From Cyanobacteria bacterium FACHB-502 (GTDB lineage: Bacteria > Cyanobacteriota > Cyanobacteriia > Elainellales > Elainellaceae): a DNA stretch of 64,000 nt. The first letter of the stretch is position 1; every line of letters begins with the position of its first letter. The stretch is taken from positions 868,001 to 932,000 of the forward strand of contig JACJNZ010000039.1 of assembly GCA_014695325.1 (NCBI GenBank), written 5' to 3'. Shown here in pieces: positions 56,363 to 64,000 of the stretch. The position numbers were made by a program, and so were the translations under genes. The notes below the pieces were generated by a model, which saw nothing but the letters and a program-made list of their open reading frames with translations, searched no databases and was not told the DNA's origin.

Positions 56363-57217
56363 ATGGTAAACGTCGGATTCGGCTTGCCTAGCGTCCTTGG
56401 CATCGCGCTGATTCTTGCAGGAGCCGGACTATACTTTCTGCGGACGATGCGACCTGCCTTAGCCCGCGACCAGGATATTTTCTTTGCAGCCATTGCCCTG
56501 CTTTGCGGCGGCATTCTCTTCTTTCAGGGCTGGCGGCTTGATCCGATTTTGCAGTTTGCCCAGTTTCTCTCGACCGGGGCAGCCGGTTGGTTTGCGATCG
56601 AGGCAGTTCGTTTGCGCGGCATTGCCACAGAGCAGGCAAAGCGATCGACTCCGGTTGTGGATGAAGAGCGTCCAGTAAGCCGAGTTTATCGGGCTGAACT
56701 GGATGATCTCACGCCGATCGACGAACGCAGCCGAGTCAGTCCTTCGCGTCGGATTCGGGGCAGCCGGGATTCCAGAAACGAATATGACGACTATGCAGAC
56801 GATCGCCGCCGGAGTCGCACCTCCGATTACCCTACAGGGGGAACAGCTTCGCAGCGCTATGTCGCAGACGATCGCTCTCGTCGTCGGGCTGCCCGACCAT
56901 TGCCTCCCGATCGATCGCAGACAAACCGAGATTGGGATGATGATTTTGACAGCTCCTCAACGCGCAGACGGGATACAGATAGCCGGAACGTAGAGCCGCC
57001 CAGCTACGACAGCGACTATGGCTCAAGCGGCAGCTATAGCTCCAGCACCTATAATTCCAGCACCAACAATACGGATGAGTCGCCCCGTTCTCGTCGCCCC
57101 CGATCGAATTCGAGTGCTTCGCCACGTCGTCGCAGTTCTGAATCGATTCGATCGACCTCAGATGTCTCTTCGGATTACGTAGATTATCAACCTGTTGATT
57201 ATCCTGATGAGCCTTAA
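56363..57217 (+). CDS. ycf66: Ycf66 family protein
   Basis: This 284-aa protein has the Ycf66 N-terminal domain: 'VNVGFGLPSVLGIALILAGA' with a helix, then 'DQDIFFAAIALLCGGILFFQ' and a third hydrophobic stretch ending 'GWFAIEAVRLRG'. From about residue 95 it continues as a low-complexity tail rich in Arg, Asp, Ser and Tyr. Ycf66 is conserved in cyanobacteria and some plastids and has no firm function. ATG at 56363; a strong hairpin terminator follows. Confidence 0.92.
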   Translation: MVNVGFGLPSVLGIALILAGAGLYFLRTMRPALARDQDIFFAAIALLCGGILFFQGWRLDPILQFAQFLSTGAAGWFAIEAVRLRGIATEQAKRSTPVVDEERPVSRVYRAELDDLTPIDERSRVSPSRRIRGSRDSRNEYDDYADDRRRSRTSDYPTGGTASQRYVADDRSRRRAARPLPPDRSQTNRDWDDDFDSSSTRRRDTDSRNVEPPSYDSDYGSSGSYSSSTYNSSTNNTDESPRSRRPRSNSSASPRRRSSESIRSTSDVSSDYVDYQPVDYPDEP

Positions 57218-57712
57218 GCCTTTACCTTTCTAAAAACCGAATTATTCCCAAATCATTTATCAGTGGGGGTGGAAATCTGAAGGAATTCAGTTTCTATCCC
57301 CTTTTCTGTCCAGGGCATACTGCCAATTTTTTGTGAGCTGATCTATTCTGAATAATCAGGATAGCTGGCTGGGTACTTTGAGACAGCGGGCATTGCCATT
57401 GACAAACGGGGAGGGGCATCAGCAGTTATAAAGCGAAATCATCAGTGATTCGCCGATCGCTGCAAATCAAAACCAGCCTGAGTTTTATCTGAGCCTTTCT
57501 TAAATTCCATCTGATCCATCTGACAATCTCCCAGCCAATCTCACATGACGCTTTAGCAATCTGTTAAGCGTTTCTCTAGCAGGGTAGACACCAGTTTGAC
57601 CGGATTTAAAGGCTAAGACGGTGAATGGCATAAAGACGGCGGCAATTCATTTCCTTTAGACTCGATCGTAATCTATTCGTCTCCTCACTCTCATCAATCG
57701 CGTGGTGACAGC
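57218..57712. other. Gap between ycf66 and the HtrA-like gene
   Basis: 495 bp without a gene. The left part holds the terminator listed separately; the right part presumably the promoter of the protease gene. CCATCTGAT/CCATCTGAC near 57507 is another tiny duplication. Confidence 0.4.
57265..57306 (+). terminator. Intrinsic terminator of ycf66
   Basis: GGGGTGGAAA pairs with TTTCTATCCCC, with an inner CTGAA-GGAA-TTCAG hairpin. TTTT follows directly at 57302. It starts about 48 bp after the ycf66 stop. Confidence 0.7.
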
Positions 57713-59197
57713 ATGAATCGTAAATTTCTCCGCTCCGTAACTTCTGGTTTTGCAGTGCTAGGAACCGCACTTAGCTTTAATCTGCTGAATGCAGTCAGCT
57801 CAGTAGAACTGCTAAATCTGGCTCGTTTTGGGCAAACGAATGCCTCCTCTGCGCTGGCGCAAACCCAGGATCAGGAGGAAACCGTCAATGTTCGGGTGTA
57901 TCAGCAGGCAAGCCCAGCGGTAGTCTCGATCAAGGCAGGGGAAGGGACAGGCAGCGGCATTGTAATTTCTCAGGATGGCTTAGTTTTAACGAATGCTCAC
58001 GTCGTCAGCGGATCTGAAAAGGTCACAGTGACGCTGGCAGACGGGCGAGAATTTGAAGCCGAGGTTATCGCCTTTGGTGAAAATGGGCTAGATCTAGCAG
58101 CTGTGAAGATTGACGGACAGAATGATCTGCCAACAGTGCGGATCGCGCCTGCAGGATCGGTAGCAGTGGGTCAACGCGCCTTTGCGATCGGCAACCCCTT
58201 TGGACAGTTTCAGGGAACCTTCACTACAGGAATTGTTAGCCGGGTTGACAGCAATCGAGGCTTGATTCAAACTGATACGGCAATTAACCCCGGTAACTCT
58301 GGTGGACCATTGCTTAACGGTCAGGCAGAGCTGATCGGAGTCAACAGCGCAATTTTCTCTCCGGGCAGCAACGGCACGAATAATACGGGAATTGGCTTTG
58401 CTATCTCGGTCGATCGCGTCCAGCCTTTTCTAACTGCGGTGAGAGAGGGGAGTGCCCCGCGTGTCGCACAACAGTCGCCGCTGTTGGGAGGAGGCTATAC
58501 TGCTGAACGAATTGCGATGAATAGGCCTGTGAGTGGGCGGCTCGATCGCGACAGCAATGTTTTGCCGACTGATCGCAGCTTCTTCGATGCCTACACTTTT
58601 GAGGGACGGCAGGGCGATCGCATCACGATCGAGATGAGCAGCAGCCAGGTTGATCCGTTTATCATTCTGCTCGCTCCAGATGGTCAAAACGTGGCTCAGG
58701 ACGATGATAGCGGCGGTGGCTCGAATGCACGTGTCACTGCGGCTCTGCCTGTAGATGGCATCTACACGGTGCTGGCAAACACCTATGCGGCGGGCGAAAC
58801 GGGCGACTACAGCATTCGATTGGCGGCGGGAGGATCAACCCCTCAGCAGCAGGGACAAACCTTGCAGCGTCAGAGCGGACAGGCACTTCTGCGCGAACAG
58901 GGAACACTGGGTCCAGGTTCGCCTGTGCTTCCTTCGGACGGCAGTTTCTATCAGGAATACAGCATTGAGGGGCGGCAGGGGCAGTCCATCACGGTTTCGA
59001 TGGAAAGTTCCGACTTTGACACCTATGTCATCGTGGTTGATGCGAGCGAACGCGTCATTGCCCAAAATGACGATGCCACGCCGGAGAATACCAATTCGAC
59101 CGTAACGGTAACGCTGCCGGAAAACGGAACCTATCGGATTATTGCCAACTCCTACGATCGCTCGGGACGCGGTTCTTTCACCCTGGAAGTCCGTTAG
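57713..59197 (+). CDS. HtrA/Deg-type serine protease with two C-terminal PPC domains
   Basis: This exported protease has a signal peptide (about 1-49, ending 'SSALAQ') and a trypsin-like domain at about 60-250. The catalytic triad is His96 ('LTNAHVVSG'), Asp127 ('NGLDLAAVK') and Ser196 ('INPGNSGGPLL'). Instead of the PDZ domain of classical HtrA, it carries two pre-peptidase C-terminal (PPC) beta-sandwich domains of about 100 aa, at about 270-365 and 395-494, each with 'EGRQG' and 'PxxGxYxxxANxY' signatures. The protein is 494 aa. PPC domains are usually found on secreted proteases. It ends 4 bp into the convergent kinase gene. Confidence 0.9.
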   Translation: MNRKFLRSVTSGFAVLGTALSFNLLNAVSSVELLNLARFGQTNASSALAQTQDQEETVNVRVYQQASPAVVSIKAGEGTGSGIVISQDGLVLTNAHVVSGSEKVTVTLADGREFEAEVIAFGENGLDLAAVKIDGQNDLPTVRIAPAGSVAVGQRAFAIGNPFGQFQGTFTTGIVSRVDSNRGLIQTDTAINPGNSGGPLLNGQAELIGVNSAIFSPGSNGTNNTGIGFAISVDRVQPFLTAVREGSAPRVAQQSPLLGGGYTAERIAMNRPVSGRLDRDSNVLPTDRSFFDAYTFEGRQGDRITIEMSSSQVDPFIILLAPDGQNVAQDDDSGGGSNARVTAALPVDGIYTVLANTYAAGETGDYSIRLAAGGSTPQQQGQTLQRQSGQALLREQGTLGPGSPVLPSDGSFYQEYSIEGRQGQSITVSMESSDFDTYVIVVDASERVIAQNDDATPENTNSTVTVTLPENGTYRIIANSYDRSGRGSFTLEVR

Positions 59198-61251
59198 TTT
59201 TTCGCTTCGGGTGCTTCTGGGCGGGCGGCTTCTACTGGAGCAGAAGTGACATTGTCAATGGCAAGATTGAGCTGATAGTCAGTCGCAGTCTTTCCTCTGG
59301 CAACGATCACAATCTCGTAATAGCCAGACTGGGGTAGATTGCCCGTCCAGGTTACATCGGTTGAGTCTTCCAAAAGAACGGGCAATTCGCGGGTTGGCTT
59401 CGGCAAATAGATCGAGAGCAAGGTGCTTTGGGACGCAGCCTGGATATTCAGGCGCATGATCTGTCCCTCAGACAAGTTTGCCAGAAAAACCCTCCCAGTT
59501 CCGGGGGCAAGGCGACCATTCACCTGCTGACTAAATGTGCCCGGAGCAAACTGAATTTTTTCCAGGGCAGTATGGTTTAAAGTTTTAACCTGCTCGGCTG
59601 CCATACCGTGCCACACCTGACCGATCGGCTGATCGATAAAATTTTGCCCCTGCTGGTCAGGAAACAGCGCGAAAAAGCGAGCATCGGTCAAGTCGAACAG
59701 CGATCGACTGCTGACATAAAGCTGGTTGATCTGCTCTTTCCAGCGATCGCGATCGGCTTTGGTGTAGCTGCCGAGCTTCTGGCGGACAGTTTCGCTCAAG
59801 TTCGTCTCAAGCAGGCTGAGCCACTCCGCAGCAATGATATCCCAGGTTTTTCGCAGCTCCTGATCCTGAGGTGCATTGGTTAGCGTGCGCCCCTGCTGAT
59901 CGGGATAGCGGGTATAAAACGTTTGATTGGTAAGCTGCACGAGAAAGGAAAAATCAACGCCAAGGCTCTGGCTCCGCTGCTGAGGCGTCATTTGACGATT
60001 TCCTTGCTGAGAACTCGGACTACGACTGGAAAAAAGCGGCAGCCATCGATCGTGTGCCATCCAGCCTGCCCCACCCAGAGCCAGCACCACACCGCCCAAC
60101 GCCGCCCATTGGTGCCACTGAACCTGATTTTTTGCTTGACCCCTAGCAATGGTTTGAGGCGCAGTGGGAGCAGTCGCCATGCCTGGGGGAGAACCGCCTG
60201 ATATCGCCTGAGGAGAATGAAGATGTTCAGCGATCGGAGCCGTGGGCAGATGAGCAGTCGCGGCATTTTCCTGAACCTGAAGCGGCAGTTGATGGGCAGC
60301 CGGAACCAAATTGGCTTGCTGAAGTGCTGTTAACACGGCATCAGCAGAACGAAATCGATCGTCAGCGTGGGAGGCCAGCATTCGCTGTAAAATCTGGGTC
60401 AAGGCTGGGCTGATTGCAACCGATCGCTGCCACTGCGGACGGGTGCCCTTCATTTCGAGCAGCCATGTGGGTTCCTGCCCCGACAGCAGCACCAGCACGG
60501 TGACGGCAAGGGCATACAAATCGCTCTGAGGGGAAACAACCCCCTGCTGCATTTGCTCGATCGGGGCATAGCCAATTTTGCCTAAACGGGTCGCGGCAGG
60601 AGCAACCTGAGCGGGAGGTACAAACTGCAATTCAGCCGCCGCCGAAACTTGTTTTACGCCGCCGAAATCAATTAGAACAGGCAAACCGTCACTCGATCGC
60701 AGAATCAAGTTGTCGGGCGAAATATCGCGGTGAATCACGCCAGAGTGATGTAAATAAGTTAGAACGGGCAAAATCTGGGTCAAGAGCTGGCAAACCTCTG
60801 GCTCCCTGAATGTGCCTCCCTGCTGCTGTCGCTGCTGAAGCAGTTGCCCATAGGTTTCTCCAGGAATGTAGTCCTGCACCAGAAACAGATGACTGCGATC
60901 GCCCAGCACCGCCCGAAACAGTTCCCGAAAACGCGGAATCTGAGGATGATGCAAGCCGTAGAGAATCCCTGCTTCTCGCTCAAACAATTCTTCTGCTTTT
61001 TGCAGCGAAGACGTGCCCTGAACCTGCGGCGCAAATTCCTTCAGCACACAGGCCTCACGAAATCGGTTTAAATCTTCGGCAAGGTAGGTGCGCCCAAAGC
61101 CGCCGTGCCCGAGTTCTCTGACGACTCGATACCGATCGCCTAAAATCAAGTCCTGCTGCATTGCCCGACTGCTCAGCTTCTCGCCGCACAGATAGCAAAA
61201 TCGGTTGTCGCCCGGATTCGGATGTCCTCGACTGCAAAAAACAGCGGCCAT
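59194..61251 (-). CDS. Membrane Ser/Thr protein kinase with zinc ribbon and PPC-like domain
   Basis: The 685-aa kinase has a zinc-ribbon-type N-terminus (C6, H10, C19, C22). The catalytic domain (about 41-310) has the glycine loop 'GHGGFG' at 48-53, Lys71, 'HRDISPDN' (174-181, catalytic Asp intact) and 'DFGG' at 195-198. A transmembrane helix follows at about 383-399, then an outer region with two similar 'FYTRYPDQQG' / 'FFALFPDQQG' segments (about 445 and 526). A C-terminal PPC-like beta-sandwich lies at 576-666. It is therefore a receptor-like kinase with outside sensing modules. It converges with the PPC protease and overlaps it by 4 bp. Confidence 0.9.
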   Translation of the reverse strand: MAAVFCSRGHPNPGDNRFCYLCGEKLSSRAMQQDLILGDRYRVVRELGHGGFGRTYLAEDLNRFREACVLKEFAPQVQGTSSLQKAEELFEREAGILYGLHHPQIPRFRELFRAVLGDRSHLFLVQDYIPGETYGQLLQQRQQQGGTFREPEVCQLLTQILPVLTYLHHSGVIHRDISPDNLILRSSDGLPVLIDFGGVKQVSAAAELQFVPPAQVAPAATRLGKIGYAPIEQMQQGVVSPQSDLYALAVTVLVLLSGQEPTWLLEMKGTRPQWQRSVAISPALTQILQRMLASHADDRFRSADAVLTALQQANLVPAAHQLPLQVQENAATAHLPTAPIAEHLHSPQAISGGSPPGMATAPTAPQTIARGQAKNQVQWHQWAALGGVVLALGGAGWMAHDRWLPLFSSRSPSSQQGNRQMTPQQRSQSLGVDFSFLVQLTNQTFYTRYPDQQGRTLTNAPQDQELRKTWDIIAAEWLSLLETNLSETVRQKLGSYTKADRDRWKEQINQLYVSSRSLFDLTDARFFALFPDQQGQNFIDQPIGQVWHGMAAEQVKTLNHTALEKIQFAPGTFSQQVNGRLAPGTGRVFLANLSEGQIMRLNIQAASQSTLLSIYLPKPTRELPVLLEDSTDVTWTGNLPQSGYYEIVIVARGKTATDYQLNLAIDNVTSAPVEAARPEAPEAKN

Positions 61252-61507
61252 AGAAATAGAAATAAAAGAATAGGAATAAAAATGGAGGTTGTAGACTAGC
61301 TCACCCCTAGCTTAATGGAAGTCCCTTCGACTGTGGAAAAAGGGCCCACTACTTCAGCCGCAGTCGCAGAGAAAATTCACATAAGCTGGAACCTTTTGCC
61401 GCGATCAGCTCGTCTGTATTAACAAGATTCCCATGATAAGATTCCCGCCCCTATCATCTGGCTCTCCTTTTGACTCTACTTTTATCTACGTAAGGAATTG
61501 CGGAACT

Positions 61508-62113
61508 ATGAGGACGTTTGTGCTGGCTGCTGTTTCCTCGCTGACTCTGACAACAGGCTTAGCAGTTTTTCCGGTTCGTGCTTCGACTTTAATCAGCAAT
61601 ACCTCATTGCTATTCGCGCAGCGCGGAGGGTTAGGAGACGCAGAAGAAATCTGTACCGAGCAGGCAGAAAATCGGGGACTGCGGGTGCGTGAGATTTTAT
61701 CGATCCAGCCGGTAACGGGCGGAGCTGAGGTTCAGATGCAGGTGAGCCAGCGGCAGGGTAGCTCTTTTGTAGTGGGGTGCGACTATTCCAGCGGGACGGG
61801 CAATGTGCAGCTTTACCGGCTGGAGGGAGTCGATCGCAGCGATCGCGATGATGACGACAACCAAGACTGGCGCAGAACCTATTCCGATGGCGGCAGCGTT
61901 CGCAGCCAGAGTGATGCCGAAGATGTGGCGCGGGCAGTTGTGGGTCAGCGGCTCAGCATTCGCGACCCCTACTCAGATGTGGTGGAGATTGATGATGTCG
62001 ATCGCGTCGAGAGCAATCGTGCCTGGGAGGTGAAAGGACGGGTCAACGGTGCGCCCTTTATCGTACGGATTCGTGCCAGCGATGCCTATGTGCTGGGATT
62101 TGATTTGTTTTAG
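61508..62113 (+). CDS. Exported protein of unknown function
   Basis: From the ATG at 61508 this is a 201-aa protein with a signal peptide (about 1-24, 'RTFVLAAVSSLTLTTGLAVF') and a small folded domain. Two similar halves open 'AEEICTEQAENRGLRVREIL' and 'AEDVARAVVGQRLSIRDPYS', possibly a duplicated motif separated by an Asp/Ser-rich linker. I do not recognise the family. The next gene begins 9 bp after its stop, so the two are likely co-transcribed. Confidence 0.72.
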   Translation: MRTFVLAAVSSLTLTTGLAVFPVRASTLISNTSLLFAQRGGLGDAEEICTEQAENRGLRVREILSIQPVTGGAEVQMQVSQRQGSSFVVGCDYSSGTGNVQLYRLEGVDRSDRDDDDNQDWRRTYSDGGSVRSQSDAEDVARAVVGQRLSIRDPYSDVVEIDDVDRVESNRAWEVKGRVNGAPFIVRIRASDAYVLGFDLF

Positions 62114-62122
62114 TTTGAATTC

Positions 62123-62857
62123 ATGAAACTCAAAGTTCTTTTTTCGGCGATGCTAGGTGGAGCGATCGCATCGATGGGTTGTTCTGCCCCTGAAAACCCC
62201 AATGCCGGTTCGCCTTTTGCTGCACCCGCAAATTCTTCAACGGTTGCGGATTCGCGTGTGATTAGCAGCCCGGTCATTTCGGCTCCGGCTCAAGATGCCA
62301 CTGCTCCGGCAGCCGAGTTTTTGATTGTCCCCGGAGCGCGAGTCGGGCAGATTACAGCCGCAACAGCATTTGACGATCTGGTGAATCTCTATGGCTCGGA
62401 GCAATTAACAAATCAGCAGTTTTCCGTGGGCGAAGGCGAAATGCGCCCCGCAACACGAGTAGATCTGGGCGAAACGCGATCGTTCACCGTGATCTGGCGC
62501 GATGAAAGCCGGACGCAAGCCGAAGCCGTCTCGCAGTTGGGCACAGAGTGGAAAACGGCTGAGGGTATCGGCATGGAAGCCACCCTGATGGATTTACAGG
62601 CAGCTTTGGGACCGTTTCAGCTTTATGGCTTCGGCTGGGATTATTCAGGAACAGTTGTGCTTACCGGAACTCGGCTGGCTCAATATGAGGACTTGCTCAT
62701 TCTGCGGCTGGCTCCTCAGCCAGGAACGATCGAAATGCGATCGGCTGACTTCGAGGCAGTCATGGGAGACCAGCTTTTTGACTCTGATAATCCTCACCTG
62801 GAAGCCCTTTATCCGACGGTGAATCGAATGATTGTCAGGCTGACTAAAGCTCCTTAG
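62123..62857 (+). CDS. Putative lipoprotein of unknown function
   Basis: The 244-aa protein has a signal sequence ending 'AIASMGC', a lipobox, so it should be lipid-anchored at Cys20. A Pro/Ala/Ser linker leads to a domain starting 'LIVPGARVGQITAATAFDDL' and containing 'LMDLQAALGPFQLYGFGWDY'. This opening resembles small secreted proteins that share a 'G.vG.i' start, but no function follows. It is the second gene of a two-gene exported pair. Confidence 0.75.
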   Translation: MKLKVLFSAMLGGAIASMGCSAPENPNAGSPFAAPANSSTVADSRVISSPVISAPAQDATAPAAEFLIVPGARVGQITAATAFDDLVNLYGSEQLTNQQFSVGEGEMRPATRVDLGETRSFTVIWRDESRTQAEAVSQLGTEWKTAEGIGMEATLMDLQAALGPFQLYGFGWDYSGTVVLTGTRLAQYEDLLILRLAPQPGTIEMRSADFEAVMGDQLFDSDNPHLEALYPTVNRMIVRLTKAP

Positions 62858-62914
62858 CCTGAATACCTAGCCTGTCCACATCAGGCATTCTTGTGAGCAT
62901 TTTCAGGTTGGCAG

Positions 62915-62990
62915 CCCCCCAAATCCTCCAGGGGGACTTTCAACTCCGAATTAGGCTCGGTTTCTTCCAGAATTAAGGGGTTAGGGGGCA
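62915..62990. repeat. Copy of the dispersed CCCCC..TCCTCCAG..GGGG element
   Basis: The stretch CCCCCCAAATCCTCCAGGGGG (20 bases shown as CCCCCC, AAATCCTCCAG, GGGGG) is followed by CTTCCAGAATTAAGGGGTTAG. It is related to the elements at 6155 and 30657 and occupies most of the gap between the lipoprotein gene and the small 63087-63290 gene. Confidence 0.55.
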
Positions 62991-63086
62991 AGCAGTAGCA
63001 ATTTGAACCTGGGTAGCAAGATGGAGGTACACCGTAGTCTCTCTACAGCAGGGATTAGCGGAAATCAAGCTCCTTGAAAGCTCACC

Positions 63087-63290
63087 CTAAGCCTTGATCC
63101 ATTGTTCGGGTTGGGAGCCTTGCACCCATTGATAGCCATTGCAAGCAAGCCAGGAAGTCACATTGCCGCGAATCGGAGAGATAAAGACAGGCGTGGGGGC
63201 ACTGTCTCCGTTTTGCACATCAACAGGAAGGACCTGAAACCGGGTCGAAGGGGTTTCAGGATTAAAGACAACGGTCACTGTTTGAGCCAT
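63087..63290 (-). CDS. Small hypothetical protein (67 aa)
   Basis: The reading frame starts at an ATG at 63290 and gives a 67-aa soluble sequence with normal composition ('MAQTVTVVFNPETPSTRFQV'). It lacks low-complexity bias and lies in an otherwise empty gap. No Shine-Dalgarno sequence is seen. No family is recognised. The opposite strand has an equally long but less protein-like frame, so this gene call rests on composition alone. Confidence 0.5.
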   Translation of the reverse strand: MAQTVTVVFNPETPSTRFQVLPVDVQNGDSAPTPVFISPIRGNVTSWLACNGYQWVQGSQPEQWIKA

Positions 63291-63410
63291 AGGAGGGAAT
63301 GAAAAAGTACTTAATTTTTGCCAAACCGAGGGTGCTTTTATTATCTAATGTTGTGTTGTGTTAGCGATCAGATTGCCTAATCTGTAAGACAACCGAATGG
63401 GTGACGCAAC

Positions 63411-64000
63411 CTAATCAGCAGGACTGATGCGATCGATCCGCTTAAACTGCCCGCGATCGTCTACCGTCCAGACATCGTAGTTGCCTTTGACATCCCCAGC
63501 GCGATCGATGTCGACTTTGCCGCTGACTCCGTTGTAGTTAATTTCTTGTCCGTTCTTGAGTAGAGCCAGCCCTTCGCACACATGGTTCACCGTCATCCCT
63601 GGAGGATTGGCAACCTCTCTCAGCTTTGCCTGGATTTCCTCACGGCTGTTTGATTTTGCTGCCTGAGCCGCCAGCATCACTAGGGCAGCAGCATCCCAGG
63701 TTTGCCCCACAAATAGTCCCGGAGGGCTGCCAAACTGCTCCTGCCACAGTTTCGCTAAATCAGAAAAGGCTGAACCATCTGATGCCGGAGCCGTCCCGAT
63801 CGCTCCTGACAGAAGAGACGTGCCATCCGTCGCTTTGCCCACTCGTTGAACAAAAGCATCGATGCGAACTTCGTCTGTCAGCACGACTGGAACTCCCTCT
63901 GTTAACCCCATCTCAGCCGCAGATTTTAGCAGCGACGCACCTGCTCCCGGATCAAGAATAGCGATGACTGCATCAGGCGGATCAAAGGGACGAAACGCAG
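63411..64000 (-). CDS. ABC transporter substrate-binding protein (5' end outside window)
   Basis: This is the C-terminal part of a periplasmic binding protein of the branched-chain amino-acid/amide type (Peripla_BP_6). The frame is open to the right edge ('AFRPFDPPDAVIAILDPGAG' near the border), so the start is off the window. 'FVGQTWDAAALVMLAAQAAK' and 'GVSGKVDIDRAGDVKGNYDV' are characteristic. It would capture a small amide or amino acid for an ABC importer; the ligand is not deducible. Confidence 0.85.
   Translation of the reverse strand, partial: AFRPFDPPDAVIAILDPGAGASLLKSAAEMGLTEGVPVVLTDEVRIDAFVQRVGKATDGTSLLSGAIGTAPASDGSAFSDLAKLWQEQFGSPPGLFVGQTWDAAALVMLAAQAAKSNSREEIQAKLREVANPPGMTVNHVCEGLALLKNGQEINYNGVSGKVDIDRAGDVKGNYDVWTVDDRGQFKRIDRISPAD

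Noticed and set aside
63102-63302. Open frame antisense to the 67-aa gene at 63087-63290
   Set aside because: Its amino-acid composition is Arg/Gly/Lys/Asp-heavy in the way of a shadow frame; I favour the minus strand, with limited confidence.
1-64000. CRISPR arrays, tRNA or rRNA genes, insertion sequences and integrases
   Set aside because: I looked for regularly spaced identical repeats, cloverleaf patterns, terminal inverted repeats and transposase motifs and found none convincing. The tandem duplications are only two copies each and are not arrays.

Overview
The window is a piece of a cyanobacterial chromosome, most probably from a filamentous, oxygenic species. The evidence is the very dense HIP1-type octamer GCGATCGC and its GATCG variants, and lineage-specific genes: psbX, ycf66, psb32, pcyA, tab2, cyAbrB, argZ/agrE, cphA/cphB, DUF3038 and DUF4335. 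An HpsL-type hormogonium polysaccharide gene points to a motile filamentous lineage. There is no integrase, transposase, CRISPR array, rRNA or tRNA that I can recognise, so the region reads as core and shell chromosome rather than an island.

Layout. 1-3.5 kb: the end of a mysC-like ATP-grasp ligase (mycosporine synthesis; the rest lies off the left edge), followed on the opposite strand by a SET-domain protein and a heme-oxygenase-fold (DUF3865-like) protein. 3.5-12.7 kb: pcrA helicase, leuC-leuD, a bifunctional-nuclease-domain protein, an aldo/keto reductase with a ferredoxin tail, and the DUF3038-DUF4335 pair. 13-21.5 kb: psb32, a lipoprotein, tab2, argZ, trpD and a TPR protein. 21.7-27.8 kb: the translation/transcription-factor operon rimP-nusA-ylxR-infB on the minus strand. 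28-32.6 kb: an unusual membrane protein, an alpha/beta hydrolase, a panE-like reductase and a sugar nucleotidyltransferase. 33-39 kb: polysaccharide genes, namely an HpsL-like polymerase, a fused GT2-GT4 glycosyltransferase and a further GT4, with a PRC-barrel gene between. 39.5-45.6 kb: a phosphoribosyltransferase, the plastoquinone-type UbiA prenyltransferase, then cyanophycinase and cyanophycin synthetase. 45.7-52.2 kb: tatA, a kinase-fold protein lacking the catalytic Asp, pcyA, cobL, a CPBP protease, cyAbrB and sdhB. 52.2-55.3 kb: three co-directional glycosyltransferases (one GT10-like, two paralogous). 55.3-64 kb: YggT, psbX, ycf66, an HtrA-type protease with PPC domains, a zinc-ribbon Ser/Thr kinase, two exported proteins, a small protein and a periplasmic binding protein running off the right edge.

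Functional themes. (i) Nitrogen storage: argZ degrades arginine, cphA polymerises Arg-Asp, and cphB depolymerises it. (ii) Photosynthesis and tetrapyrroles: psb32, psbX, ycf66, tab2, the plastoquinone prenyltransferase, pcyA and cobL. (iii) Surface glycans: two glycosyltransferase groups plus a nucleotidyltransferase.

The non-coding DNA is distinctive. About fifteen intergenic or leader regions carry a two-copy tandem duplication of 11-18 bp, each with a different unit. Several gaps hold C/T-rich (CCCAYCCACYY-like) tracts, and several convergent gene pairs overlap at their 3' ends. No single region is clearly a new defence or mobile system. The most interesting leads are the SET + heme-oxygenase-like pair next to mysC, the micro-duplication pattern, the shared PPC-type domains of the convergent protease/kinase pair, the probable pseudokinase, and the fused glycosyltransferase.
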